From contig CM040439.1 of assembly GCA_022702705.1 (NCBI GenBank), positions 31,560,930-31,624,929 on the forward strand: DNA of 64,000 nucleotides, in the 5' to 3' direction. A program made the translations under genes and the position numbers. Of the stretch, positions 24,714-37,115 are shown one piece after another. The notes beneath the pieces are model-generated. The model was not told the origin of the DNA, did not search any database, and saw nothing but the letters and a program-made list of their open reading frames with translations. This stretch comes from Papilionanthe hookeriana x Papilionanthe teres. Taxonomy: Eukaryota > Streptophyta > Magnoliopsida > Asparagales > Orchidaceae. How positions within the stretch are numbered: the stretch's first letter is position 1; each line of letters begins with the position of its first letter.

Positions 24714-25061
24714 ATGGCACCAAATACTATAGGAGGAAAATTGAAAACTTCATTTAAAAACAAGAAATTTGTTAGCTCAACAACTAAAGAAAAATATAAT
24801 GAATTTTTGGTTTCATGGAAGTTTATTCCGAAGAGAGGATTCTTCCAACCCGGGGAAAGAGTTGAGGGGTTAATTATTACTCGAGATTGTGATCATTTTT
24901 GCTATGAGACCGGTGTTGCGGTAATTCCAATGGTACTTAAATTTTTCACTAAGTTGAAGGAATCCAAGAATGATATGGTTTTTGTAAAGGGTAGGAATGT
25001 TGATTTCTCCCCAAGAAAATTAATGCCCTCTTCATTCTTCCGGACTTGCCTTGTTGGGTAA
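24714..25061 (+). pseudogene. Fragment of an Athila-associated ORF (plant transposon protein-like)
   Basis: An ATG-initiated frame of 115 residues, with the order 'F-S-TKEKY', 'IPKRGF', then 'AVIPMVLKFFTKL' and 'VFVKGRNVDFSP'. This pattern resembles proteins annotated as putative plant transposon protein in Athila-rich DNA. The frame ends exactly where the copia LTR begins (25062), so it is truncated by that insertion. Its original function is unknown. The family assignment rests on pattern memory only. Confidence 0.45.
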
Positions 25062-25485
25062 TGTGGAGACCCGGTCCACCCCATGTGAATTAGCTTCCTA
25101 ATTAAGAGGGCTACCTACCGATCACCTACCATATCCCACCTACCGCTCACCTACCTCCCACCTACCGCTCACCTACCTCCCACATAACACTCTCCTTGAT
25201 TCTATAAATAGCCTCTTTTTGGCTATTGGATAATGTACAAGCCAAGTTCTCCAAGAGAGAGAGAGAGAAAAAGAGGAAGAGAGGAAGGGAGAGAAGAAAA
25301 TAGAGTTTTTTCTTGTAAAAGTCGAGGTGCTCGACGGTGTAATTCCTCGAAAAAATAAAATCCTCTGCAACTCCGTGGACGTAGGCAAATTTGCAGAACC
25401 ACGTAAATCTGTGTCGCTCTAGTGTTTATTTTCTACGTGCATTTTTTGTTTCAATTTTACTTTATTCTCATCATTTTTCACAACA
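25062..25485 (+). mobile_element. 5' LTR of a Ty1/copia element (about 424 bp)
   Basis: It starts TGTGGAGACCC and ends ...CACAACA just before a primer-binding site. A TATA box (TATAAATA, 25203-25210) and a GA-rich leader lie inside. The five bases before it, GGTAA, would be the expected target duplication. The 3' LTR is not in the window because a later insertion splits the element at 28658. Confidence 0.75.
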
Positions 25486-25487
25486 AT

Positions 25488-25504
25488 TAGTATCAGAGCT
25501 CCGG
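25488..25504 (+). other. Primer-binding site of the copia element
   Basis: TAGTATCAGAGCTCCGG differs by one base from the classic plant TGGTATCAGAGC site that pairs with initiator tRNA-Met. It lies 2 bp after the LTR end. Confidence 0.8.
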
Positions 25505-25520
25505 TTTGGATTTGAGGAAA

Positions 25521-26286
25521 AATGATGGTCGGAGACGAAGTGAAGGTTCCGGGGATCGAGAAATTCGACGGCACAGATTTTGGTTACTGGAGAATGCAGA
25601 TAGAGGACTACCTCTATGGGAAGAAACATCATCTTTCGTTACTGGGCAAGCGACCGGAGAAGATGGACTAGGCCGATTGAAATCTGTTGGATCGATAGGT
25701 TCTGGGGGTTATTCGATTGACCCTGTCGAGATCGGTTGCACACAACCTTATCAAGGAGAGGACCACTGCGGATCTCATGGCGGCTTTGTCAGGTATGTAT
25801 GAAAAGCCGTCGGCAAATAACAAAGTGCATCTGATGAAAAAGTTATTCAATTTGAAGATGGAAGAAGGTACGTCCGTTGTATAACATCTGAATGACTTTA
25901 ATACTATCACAAATCAATTGTCGTCTGTCGAAATTGAATTTGATGATGAGATACGAGCGCTGATATTATTGGCTTCATTGCCAAATAGCTGGGAGGCTAT
26001 GAGAATGGCAATCAACAATTTTGCAGGTAAATCTAAGCTAAAATATGATGATATTCATGATTTAATTTTGGCTGAGGAGCTGCACAGGAAAGATTCTGAA
26101 GAGACTTCGTGTTCGATTTCGGCACTGAATGTTGATTTCAGAGGGAGATCACAGGACAGGAACTCAAACAAAGGAAGATCAAAATCAAAGCATAGAGGCA
26201 GAAGTAAGTCAAAGCCTGGTCAACAAGCAACCTGCTGGAACTGTGGCAAAATTGGCCACATAAAGAAGATCTGCAGAAGTCCTTAA
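25521..26286 (+). pseudogene. Copia Gag, broken by stops
   Basis: From the ATG at 25521 one frame gives a Ty1/copia Gag (UBN2-like). It runs 'KFDGTDFGYWRMQ', then the RAL-type core 'MYEKPSANNK' and 'LPNSWEAMRMA', and ends with a CCHC zinc knuckle (C-X2-C-X4-H-X4-C, 'CWNCGKIGHIKKIC'). In-frame stops occur at about 25668 (TAG), 25677 (TGA), 25695 (TAG) and 25882 (TAA). Several fit C-to-T or G-to-A change at Gln or Trp codons. A single TAA at 26284 separates gag from pol in the same frame. It resembles Tork/TNT1-type elements. Confidence 0.85.
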
Positions 26287-27375
26287 AAGATGGAGAACAT
26301 CGGTGCTAATGCTGTAACTAAAGAAGCTCAGGATGCGCTGTTGCTTGCAGTTCACAACTCCATTGACGACTGGATACTAGACTCTGGGGCTTCTTTCCAT
26401 ACATCTTCCCACAAAGAGTTAATGCAAAACTATGTTGCAGGTGACTTTGGGAAAGTATATTTCACAGATGGAGAAGCTTTGAATGTAGTTGGAATGGGAG
26501 ATATCGACACTGCACTTCCAAACAATAACAGGTTGACACTGCAAAAAGTCAGACACATTCCTGAACTAAAAAAGAACCTCATTTATGTTGGGCAGCTTGA
26601 TGAGTGTGGACATTCAGTATTATTCTCAGATGGCACTTGGAAGGTTACTAAAGGAGCACTTGTACTGGCTCGGGGTAAGAAAACATGTACGCTATATATG
26701 ACTACTGGTTTAATTAACATTGTTGATACTAATGTTGTAGAGAGCACAACAGAGTTGTGGCATTATAGACTTGGCTACATAAGTCAGAGAGGTATGAAGG
26801 AACATCAGTCTAGAGGCAAGCTACCAGAACTGAAGTCAGTTGATCTTGGCATATGTGAGAGCTGCATTATGGGGAAACAGAGGAAGGTCAGTTTCTTGAA
26901 AAGTGGCAGGACGCCAAAGGCAAGAAAGCTGGATCTTATACACACAGATGTGTGGGAACCTTCCCCAGTGACATCTCTTGGAGACTCTCGCTACTATGTC
27001 ACATTCATATACGATCACAACAGAAAGGTATGGGTCTACTTCCTGAAGCATAAATCTGATGTATTTAATGTGTTCAGGACTTGGAAGTCTATGGTTGAGA
27101 CAGAGACAGGCTTAAAGTTGAAATGTCTGAGGTCTGATAATGGTGGTGAGTACATTGATGGTGGATTCAAGGAGTATTGTGCAGCTCAGGGCATCAGAAT
27201 GGAGAAGACCATTCCAGGGACACCACAGCAAAATGGTGTTGTAGAGCGCATGAACAGGACCATTAATGAGAGACATAGAAGCATGAGATTGCACGCCGGA
27301 CTACCACCAGCTTTCTGGGCAAAATCGGTCAGCACTGCAGTTTATTTGATCAACAGGGGGCATCTGTTCCATTAA
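26287..27375 (+). pseudogene. Copia protease-integrase (disrupted pol)
   Basis: A 361-residue frame from 26290. The aspartic protease motif is DSGA ('WILDSGASFHT'). It is followed by the GAG-pre-integrase zinc region ('ELWHYRLGYIS...CESC'), where the usual second histidine of 'HxRLGH' is tyrosine. The integrase core has the D, D and E residues in 'HTDVW', 'SDNGGEY' and 'QQNGVVERMN'. The frame stops at 27375. A weaker, frameshifted continuation runs to 27660 (chromodomain-free C-terminal integrase and linker). It is nearly intact but probably inactive because of the histidine change and the stop. Confidence 0.9.
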
Positions 27376-27663
27376 ACTGTGAATTACCTGAGGAGGTCTA
27401 GAGTGGGAAAGAGGTCAGATTTTCTCACCTTAAGACTTTTGGTTGTCTTTCATATGTTCTTATTAATCCGGATGCTTGAGGTAAGCTTCGAAGCTAAGTC
27501 AAAGAAGTGTTACTTCATCAGCTATGGAGATGATGCATTTGGGTATCGTTTCCGGATGATCGGGATCGGAAGATCATACGGAGCGAGAACGTGATCTTCA
27601 ATGAGAAGATGATGTACAAGGACAAGCCCAAGACGCTTCGAAATAACACTGCATAAATCGGAG

Positions 27664-28658
27664 TTGGTAAAACTTGATGATTTACCAGAGGTTACAGTTC
27701 AGCGCAAAGATGAAGGTGATGAAGAGAGTGGGTCCGAGGCACCCATTCATATTATTCCGCAGTCAGTATCAGAGCAATCTACCCCTACAGTTGCAGTTCA
27801 CAGGTCAGAAAGGGATAGACTTTCTCCACAGAGGTATTCTCCTACTTTAAACTACATTCTGCTGACAGATGGTGGAGAACCTCAAAGTTATGAAGAAACC
27901 TTGCAAGATGGAAATTCGAGCAAGTGGGACCTAGCCATGAAGGAGGAGATGAATTCTCTGCTAGAAAATCAGACTTGGGAGCTAACAGATCTTCCACCAA
28001 GGAAGAAGGCATTACACAACAAGTGGGTGTATCGGGTGAAGACTGAGCATGATGGCAGTAAAAGGTACAAGGCAAGACTTGTTGTAAAAGGTTTTCAGCA
28101 GAAGCATGGTATTGATTATTTTGAGATTTTATCTTCTGTGGTGAAGCTTACCACCATCAGAATGGTACTGTTGATGGTGGCTACTGAAAATCTCTTCCTT
28201 GAGCAGTTAGATGTGAAGACAGCTTTTCTTCATGGAGACCTTGAAGAAGACATCTACATGCACCAACCTGAAGGGTTCGTGGTACAGGGAAAGGAAGACT
28301 CAGTTTGCAGATTAAAAAAGAGCTTGTATGGCCTGAAGCAAGCTCTTAGACATGGTACAAAAAGTTTGATAAATTCATGTTCAATGCAGGGTACAGCAGA
28401 TGTCCGGCAGATCATTGCTGCTATGTTAGATATTTTGACAATTCATATATCATCTTATTGTTGTATGTGGATGATATGCTTATTGCAGGGGCTAGCATTT
28501 ATGAGATTAATAATCTGAAGAAGCAGATGTCAAAACACTTTGCAATGAAGGATTTGGGAGCTGTAAAGCAAATCCTTGGCATGAAGATTATCAGAGACAG
28601 AGTCAAAGGTACGTTAAGACTTTCACAGGCTGAATATGTGAAAAAGGTGCTTAGCTGG
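27664..28658 (+). pseudogene. Copia reverse transcriptase, truncated at 28658
   Basis: 'NKWVYRVKTEHDGS-RYKARLVVKG' opens a typical RVT_2 domain. It continues with 'QLDVKTAFLHGDL' and 'LKKSLYGLKQ'; the frame then shifts near 28370 and resumes with the catalytic 'YVDDM' at about 28466. The domain ends abruptly after 'AEYVKKVLSW' where TGTTGACCTC begins at 28659. The remaining RT, RNase H and 3' LTR are displaced and should lie beyond the window. The last five bases before the break, GCTGG, are the expected target-site sequence of the invader. Confidence 0.9.
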
Positions 28659-28689
28659 TGTTGACCTCATTTTACAATGAGTCAATAAC

Positions 28690-30320
28690 CATATGACCTA
28701 AAAAGTCAACATTGGTCAAAATGGTCAAACCAGACCCAGTGACCAACCCTGTTGACCCAATAGGTCACCCTTTTTGACCTAAAAAGTCAACATTGGTCAA
28801 ATTGGTTAAACCAGACCTAATGACCTACCCTGTTGACCCCATAGGTCAATCTTTTCGACCTAAAGAGTCAACTTTGGTCAAAATAGTCAAACCGCGACCC
28901 ATCGACCAACCTCGTTGACTCCAATAGGTCACCCTTTTTGACCTAAAAGTCAACATTGGTCAAAATGGTCAAACCGCGACCCAATGACCTACCTCGTTGA
29001 CCCCATAGGTCAACCTTATGACCTAAAAAGTCAACTTTGGTCAAATTGGTTAAACCAGACCTAATGACCTACCCTGTTGACCCCATAGGTCAATCTTTTG
29101 ACCTAAAAAGTCAACTTTGGTCAAAAAGTCAAACCAGACCCAATGACCTACCTTGTTGACCCCATAGGTCAACCTTATGACCTAAAAAGTCAACATTGGT
29201 CAAATTGGTCAAACCAGACCTAATGACCAACCCTGATGACCCCATAGGTCAACCTTATGATCTAAAAAGTCAACATTAGTCAAATTGGTCAAACCAGACC
29301 TAATAACCAACCCTGTTGACCCCATAGGTCAACCTTATGACCTAAAAAGTCAACATTGGTAAAAATGGTCAAACCTGACCTAAAAAGTCAACATTGGTCA
29401 AAATGGTCAAACCAGACCCAGTGACCAACCCTGTTGACCACATAGGTCAACCTTTTGACTTAAAAAGTCAACATTGGTCAAAATAGTCAAACCAGACCCA
29501 ATGACCTACCCTGTTAACCCCATAGGTCAATCCTAGGACCTAAAAAGTCAACTTTGGTCAAAATGGTCAAACCAGACCCAATGACCTACCCTGTTGACCC
29601 CATAGGTCAACCTTATGACCTAAAAAGTCAACTTTGGTCAAATTGGTTAAACCAGACCTAATGACCAACCCTGTTGACCCCATAGGTCAACCTTATGACC
29701 TAAAAAGTCAACATTGGTCAAAATAGTCAAACCACACCCAGTGACCAACCCTGTTGACCCAATAGGTCACCCTTTTGATCTAAAAAGTCAACATTGGTCA
29801 AAATGGTCAAACCGGACCCAATGACTACCACCGTTGACCCCATAGGTCAACCTTATGACACTAAAAGTCAACTTTGGTCAAATTGGTTAAACCGGACCTA
29901 ATGACCTACCCTGTTGACCCGCATAGTCAACCTTTTGACCTAAAAAGTCAACTTTGGTGAAAATGGTCAAACCAGACCCAATGACCTACCCTGTTGACCC
30001 CATAGGTCAAACTTATGACCTAAAAAAGTCAACTTAGGTCAAATTGGTCAAACCAGACCTAATGACCTACCCATAGGTCAAAATTATGACCTAAAAGTCA
30101 ACTTAGGTCAAATTGGTCAAACCAGACCTAATGACCTACCCTTTTCACCCCATAGGTCAACCTTATGACCTAAAAAGTCAACTTTGGTGAAATTGGTCAA
30201 ACCAGACCTAATGACCTACCCTTTTCACCCCATAGGTCAACCTTATGGCCTAAAAAATCAACTTTGGTCAAATTGGTCAAACAGACCTAATGACCTACCC
30301 TTTTCACACCATAGGTCAAC
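28690..30320. repeat. 80-bp tandem array A, about 20 copies, rich in TTGAC cores
   Basis: The unit contains 'gacctaaaaagtcaac', 'ttggtcaaa', 'ggtcaaaccaga' and 'tgttgacccc'. Spacing is about 81 bp at the left end (units at 28695, 28776 and about 28857). Each unit holds roughly four or five TTGAC(C/T) or reverse-complement GGTCAA/AGTCAA cores, the W-box recognised by WRKY transcription factors. This is the first of two array blocks. Confidence 0.92.
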
Positions 30321-32950
30321 CAAGCCCGACTTCTGGATCAAATTGCTGCAGCAATAGCCTGCTATTGGAGTCCTAGAAGGCAACTATAAGGTCTGATCTA
30401 GCTTGATTTGCTTGTGGCAAAGGTATGGAATTTTTCTTTGCAAAATAAATCATATTTTTTACATATCATGTGTTATGTTAGTCCAGAAGTGTATCATCAC
30501 CTTATGGATAGATACTTCTCATCCAGATGATCATTTAAAAAAAATCACTTAATTTCATCAAGAAATGAGTGAGATATTGATGTTTAAAGTTTAATGGTTT
30601 GAAATAATTAGGATTTTTATCCGAATTATTTCGGCCGTCCGATCCCGCGCCTTAGGGATGGACGACGCTGATCTCTCCCCCGCGGTGTCGCGTGTTTGGC
30701 CCACGCAGCGGATCCTCCCACCCGCTCGACGCGTACGAGGACACGCGTCGGCGGGAGGTGGGCTTGGAGGCGTAATTTAGGTTAAAAATTCATTTTAACC
30801 TTAAAAACTTAAAAAATCAATATCTTTTTATCTAGAGGTCATAAAAATATGACAAAAATACCTCTGGAAAGCTCTTGAAGAGGAGAAAATTATGACACCA
30901 AAATCATAACTTTATTCTCAAAATTTAATTTTTAATTAATTAAATACTCTCTGGAGTATTTTAATTATTAAAAAATTATTCATAAATCAAAAAATTATGA
31001 AATTTTGAGGCATTTATCTTTATGTTCTTAGGGACCTTTCATAATTTTTCCAAGGACAGAAAACATGCCTAGGACACTTTTCTTTAATTTTCAACTTTCT
31101 TTGCAATTATTTCAAATAATAATTATAAAAATTGAAAATTAAGAAAAATAAAAATGCAAATTGCTAGAAATGATAGGGCAACAAACAATAGCCCTAAGAA
31201 AATTATTTCTAAGTCATAGAAATCATTTTGAATGGTATTTTGAAATTTAGGGTTAAAATCATTAAATAATTTCAATCCTAAAAATACCCCTTTATAAATT
31301 TAACTCTATTTTCATCAACAATCAAAGTTTGAAAATGGTTACAGTACATGATAGATTAATGAGAATATTCACTTAAGTCTAAAATGACCAAATTAGACTT
31401 AACTAAATTTAAAATAATAATTAAACCTCTTAATTAAGTTTAAAGACATAATAAACTTAATTAACTCATTAAACCTTACTTAAATTAGGTTTAACATATA
31501 AATCAAATCTTAATTAAGTTTAAAGACATATTAAACTTAATTAATCAAAATTAAACCTTTTAATTAAGTTTAAAGACATAATAAACTTAATTAACTCATT
31601 AAACCTTACTTAAATTAGGTTTAATATAAAAATCAAATCTTAATTAAGTTTAAAGACATATTAAACTTAATTAATCAAAATTAAACCTTTTAATTAAGTT
31701 TAAAGACATAATAAACTTAATTAACTCATTAAACCTTACTTAAATTAGTTTTAATATAAAAATCAAATCTTAATTAAGTTTAAAGACATATTAAACTTAA
31801 TTAATCAAAATTAAACCTTTTAATTAAGTTTAAAGACATAATAAACTTAATTAACTCATTAAACCTTACTTAAATTAGGTTTAATATAAAAATCAAATCT
31901 TAATTAAGTTTAAAGACATATTAAACTTAACTAATCAAAATTAAACCTTTTAATTAAGTTTAAAGACATAATAAACTTAATTAACTCATTAAACCTTACT
32001 TAAATTAGGTTTAGTATAAAAATCAAATCTTAATTAAGTTTAAAGACATATTAAACTTAATTAATCAAAATTAAACATTTTAATTAAGTTTAAAGACATA
32101 ATAAACTTAATTAACTCATTAAACCTTACTTAAATTAGGTTTAATATAAAAATTAAGTCTTAATTAAGTTTAAAGACATATTAAACTTAATTAATCAAAA
32201 ATCAAACATTTTTTAATTAAGTTTAAAGACATAATAAACTTAATTAACCCATTAAACCTTACCTAAATTAGGTTTAAATACAAAAATCAACACTTTTAAT
32301 TAAGTTTAAGAATATGTTAAACTTAATTAATCAAAATCAAACCTTTAATTAAGTTTAAAGACATATTAAACTTAATTAACCTTCTTACACATTAGGTGTA
32401 AAACAAACATAAACCCTAATTAGGTGCTAACCCATTGGACTCCAATTAAACCATTAGACCTTAACTAACTAAGGTTTAAACAAACTTAAACCTAATTAGG
32501 TCTAACCCATTAGACCTAATTAAACCATTAGACCTTAACTAACTAAGGTTTAAACAAATCTAAACCCTAATTAGGTCTAACCCATTAGACCTAATTAAAC
32601 CATTAGACCTTAACTAAATAAGGTTTAAACAAACTTAAACCCTAATTAGGTCTAACCCATTAGACATAATTAAGCCATTAGACCGTAACTAACTAAGGTT
32701 TAAACAAACTTAAACCCTAATTAGGTCTAACCCATTAAACCTAATTAAACTATTAAACCTTAACTAACTAAGGTATAATCAAACTTAAATCCTAATTAGA
32801 TCTAACCCTTGAACCTAATTAGCACCATTAAGTCTTAACTAAATTAGACTTAATCAAACATAAACCTTAATTAAGTCTAACTCATTAGACTTAATTAAAT
32901 TATTAAGTCTTAACTAAGTAAGACTTAATCAAACACAAATCCTAATTAAA
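30321..32950. repeat. Block B: leader, GC-rich island and AT-rich array (copy 1)
   Basis: Homologous to 34917-37115 at high identity. It starts 'caagcccgacttctgg' and includes AAGGTATG (donor-like, GT at 30423), a GC-rich island at about 30630-30770, then AT-rich sequence and the 130-bp array. Here it is fused directly to the 80-bp array on both sides, and the promoter spacer present in copy 2 is missing. Confidence 0.85.
31431..32400. repeat. 130-bp AT-rich tandem array (copy 1)
   Basis: 'taattaagtttaaagacata' recurs at 31431, 31561, 31691, 31821, 31951 and 32081, an exact 130-bp period. Each 130-bp unit holds two similar halves of about 65 bp ('...acataataaac' and '...acatattaaac'). The array decays to the right into a second theme, 'aaccctaattaggtctaacccattagac' (32400-32940). 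Confidence 0.93.
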
Positions 32951-33750
32951 CCATTAGACCTAAAAAGTCAACATTGGTCAAAATTGTCAAACCAGACCCA
33001 GTGACCAACCCTGTTGAACCCATAGGTCAACCTTTTGACTTAAAAGTCAACATTGGTCAAAATAGTCAAACCAGACCCAATGACCTACCTTGTTGACCCC
33101 ATAGGTCAACCTTATGACCTAAAAAGTCAACTTTGGTCAAAATGGTTAAACCAAACCCAATGACCTACCCTGTTGACCCCATAGGTCAACCTTATGACCT
33201 AAAAAGTCAACTTTGGTCAAATTGGTTAAACCAGACCCAGTGACCAATCATGTTGACCCAATAGGTCACCCTTTTGACCTAAAAAGTCAACATTGGTCAA
33301 AATGGATAAACCAGACCAAATGACCTACCATGTTGACCCCATGCAGTCAACCTTATGACCTAAAAAGTCAACTTTGGTCAAATTGGTTAAACCGAACCTA
33401 ATGACTACCACTGTTGACCCCATAGGTCAACCTTATGACCTAAAAAGTCAACTTTGGTCAAAATGGTCAAACCAGACCCAATGACCTACCCTGTTGATCC
33501 CATAGGTCAACCTTATGACCTAAAAGTCAACTTAGGTCAAATTTGTCAAACCAGACCTAATGACCTACCCTGTTGACCCTATAGGTCAACCTTATGACCT
33601 AAAAAGTCAACTTTGGTCAAATTGGTCAAACCAGACCTAATAACCTGCCCTTTTCACCCCATAGGTCAACCTTATAACCTAAAAAGTCAACTTTGGTCAA
33701 ATTGGTCAAACCAGACCTAATGACCTACCCTGTTGACCCATAAGTCAACC
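32950..33750. repeat. 80-bp tandem array A, second block, about 10 copies
   Basis: Same unit as at 28.69-30.32 kb. It joins block B at a shared 'gacct', suggesting microhomology-mediated or unequal recombination. Confidence 0.9.
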
Positions 33751-34916
33751 CTTTCACCCAATGACACATTTAAAACCCCACAATGACAAAATCACAAGTA
33801 TTGGACATTTTAAAATTAAATTGATCAATCTGGACTGACTTGGGTCAACCCAAGTCAAAATTGGTCAACACCTATCTATTTTGATTAAAATAGATAAAAA
33901 TGAAATAAAAACAATAAAATTAATCAAATATTTAATTTCAAAATTATTTTGATTAATTAAAATGATAAATTATTTAATTTTCAATATTTTAATTAAATGA
34001 CATAATTAATTAAAATGAAAATTAAATTAAAATCATAAAATCATAAAAATGATAAAATTAATCAATTAATTAAATTGAAATTATTTTCAATTAATAAATT
34101 AGTTAATAAAATATTTTCCAACAATTTTAATTAATAAAATAATTAATTAAAATGGGAAATTAAAATGAAATGAAATGACATATAACCTTCTCATAATTAA
34201 TTAGGCTAAATTCATCTTAAGGCTTAATTAACACATAATTAAGCCCACATTAAGACCACTTAGCCATGGGTTAATACCCATCATGATGCATGGGGTGAGG
34301 TGTCACTCTCTCCTTCACCCTAAGCCTCATTCATCCATGAGGTGGCCGACCAACATGAAGCCTCACCACCCACCTCCCAAGCCACCCAATGGAAGGAAAA
34401 CCATGCATGAAACCCCCCCTTACCATGGTTAGAAGCAATGATGAGGGATGAGCTTGTGTGTCACCATTTGCCAAGCTTAAGAAATGAGGTGTAAGCTCCC
34501 TAAGAAGAGAAGAGGCAGCTCACCATGCACCTCTCACATGAGCCAATGAATGAGAGACAAAACCATGAAGATCATCATGGAAAACTTAGGGAGAAGCATC
34601 AATGCCTATCTTCAGCCAATTCCTTCATCCAATGGGCCGATAGAGGAGGTAACTACTCCCCTAGAACATCCTAAGCTAAGCCATAACCTCCCTCGCTATA
34701 AATAAGACCCCATGGCCGAAAATAGCAAGAAGAAGAAAAAAATTAGGGAGAACTATAGGCTACCCAAATCCACCTCGCTCCCAACATAAAAAGTCTTCCT
34801 AAGAGTCCCAACAATCTTTTAGGATCAAATCCAAGCCATAGTTTAAGCCTATTTGAGCCAATTTGACCAAATTTCAAAATGTACTCTAATTTAGGCACTT
34901 CTTCAAAATTCCTCTC
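33751..34916 (+). promoter_or_regulatory. Spacer with LTR promoter (TATA at 34697)
   Basis: AT-rich sequence passes into a GC-richer stretch with TATAAATAAG at 34697-34706, followed by an A/G-rich leader. This is the expected U3/R boundary of the LTR. The segment is absent from the first half of the block. A minus-strand frame at 34743-34979 is not supported by any family. Confidence 0.55.
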
Positions 34917-37115
34917 CAAGACCGACTTCTGGATCAAATTGCTGCAGCAATAACCTGCTATTGGAGTCCTAGAAGGCAACTATAAGGTCTGATCTAGCTT
35001 GATTTGCTTGTGGCAAAGGTATGGAATTTCTCTTTGCAAAATAAATCATATTTTCGACATATCATGTGTTATACTAGTCCAGAAGTGTATCATCACCGTA
35101 TGGATAGATACTTCTACTCCAGATGATCATTTTAAAAAAAAATCACTTAATTTCATCAAGAAATGAGGGAGATCTTGATGTTTAAAGTTTAATGGTTTGA
35201 AATAATTAGGATTTTATCTGAATTATTTCGGCTGTCCGATCCCGCGCCTTAGTGATGGACGGCGCTGATCTCTCCCCCGCAGTGTCGCGTGTTCGGCCCA
35301 CGCAGCTGATCCTCCCGCCCGCTCGACGTGTACGAGGACACGCGTCGGCGGGAGGTTGGTTTGACGGCGCAATTTAGGTTAAAAATTCATTTTAACCTTA
35401 AAAACTTAAAAAAACAATATCTTTTTATCTAGAGGTCACAAAAATATGACAAAAATACCTCTGGAAAGCTCTTGAAGAGGAGAAAATTATGACACCAAAA
35501 TCATAACTTTATTCTCAAAATTTAATTTTTAATTAATTAAATACTCTCTGGAGTATTTTAATTATTAAAAATTATTCATAAATCAAAAAATTATGAAATT
35601 TTGAGGTATTTATCTTTATGTTCTTAGGGACCTTTCATAATTTTTCCAAGGACAGAAAACATTCCTATGACACTTTTCTTTAATTTTCAAGTTTCTTTGT
35701 AATTATTTCAAATAATAATTATAAAAATTGAAAATTAAGGAAAATAAAAATGCAAATGGCTAGAAATGATAGAGGCAACAAACAATAACCCTAAGAAAAT
35801 TATTTCTAAGTCATAGAAATCATTTTGAATGGTATTTTGAAATTTAGGGTTAAAATCATTAAATAATTTCAATCCTAAAAATACCCTTTATAAATTTAAC
35901 CTATTTTCATCAACAATCAAAGTTTGAAAATGGTTCTAGTCTATGATAGACTAATGAGAAATTTCACTTAAGTCTAAAATGACCAAATTAGACTTAACTA
36001 AATTTAAAATAATAATTAAACCTCTTAATTAAGTTTAAAGATATAATAAACTTAATTAACTCATTAAATCTTACTTAAATTAGGTTTAACATAAAAATAA
36101 AATCTTAATTAAGTTTAAAGACATATTAAACTTAATTAGTCAAAATTAAACCTTTTAATTAAGTTTAAAGACATAATAAACTTAATTAACTCATTAAACC
36201 TTACTTAAATTAGGTTTAATATAAAAATCAAATCTTAATTAAGTTTAAAGACATATTAAACTTAATTAATCAAAATTAAACATTTTAATTAAGTTTAAAG
36301 ACTTAATAAACTTAATTATCTCATTAAACCTTACTTAAATTTGGTTTAATATAAAAATCAAATCTTAATTAAGTTTAAAGACATTTTAAACTTAATTAAT
36401 CAAAATTAAACCTTTTAATTAAGTTTAAAGACATAATAAACTTAATTAACTCATTAAACCTTACTTAAATTAGGTTTAATATAAAAATCAAATCTTAATT
36501 AAGTTTAAAGACATATTAAACTTAATTAATCAAAATTAAACCTTTTAATTAAGTTTAAAGACTTAATAAACTTAATTAACTCATTAAACCTTACTTAAAT
36601 TAGGTTTAATATAAAAATCAAATCTTAATTAAGTTTAAAGACATATTAAACTTAAATAATCAAAATTAAACCTTTTAATTAAGTTTAAAGACATAATAAA
36701 CTTAATTAACCCATTAAACCTTACTTAAATTAGGTTTAATATAAAAATAAAGTCTTAATTAAGTTTAAAGACATATTAAACTTAATTAATCAAAAATCAA
36801 ACATTTTTAATTAAGTTTAAAGACATAATAAACTTAATTAACCCATTAAACCTTACCTAAATTAGGTTTAAATCCAAAAATCAACACTTTTAATTAAGTT
36901 TAAGAATATGTTAAACTTAATTAATCAAAATCAAACCTATAATTAATTTTAAAGACATATTAAACTTAATTAACCTTCTTACACATTAGGCTTAAAACAA
37001 ACCTAAACCCTATTTAGGTCTAACCCATTAGACCTAATTAAACCATTAGACCTTAACTAACTAAGGTTTAAACAAACTTAACTAACCCATTAGACCTAAT
37101 TAAACCATTAGACCT
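34917..37115. repeat. Block B' (copy 2), cut by the giant LTR at 37116
   Basis: Matches block B from 'caag.ccgacttctgg' onward, including AAGGTATG (GT at 35019), the GC-rich island (about 35235-35365) and the 130-bp array. It ends at GACCT, directly before TGTTGACCTC of the next LTR. Confidence 0.85.

Larger units (their letters stand above)
28659..37115 (+). mobile_element. Very long LTR-like block inserted in the copia RT
   Basis: It begins TGTTGACCTCATTTT, sharing its first 15 bases with the giant element's LTR at 37116, and interrupts the copia RT. The layout is an 80-bp array (28.69-30.32 kb), block B (30321-32950), more 80-bp array (32.95-33.75 kb), a promoter-containing spacer (33.75-34.92 kb) and block B' (34917-37115). 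No protein-coding sequence was recognised. It has the same plan as the giant LTR (promoter, GC-rich leader, donor-like AAGGTATG, long AT-rich tract), so it is probably the 5' LTR or a solo LTR of a related Tat/Ogre-type family, itself interrupted at 37116. Its far end is not visible. Confidence 0.65.
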
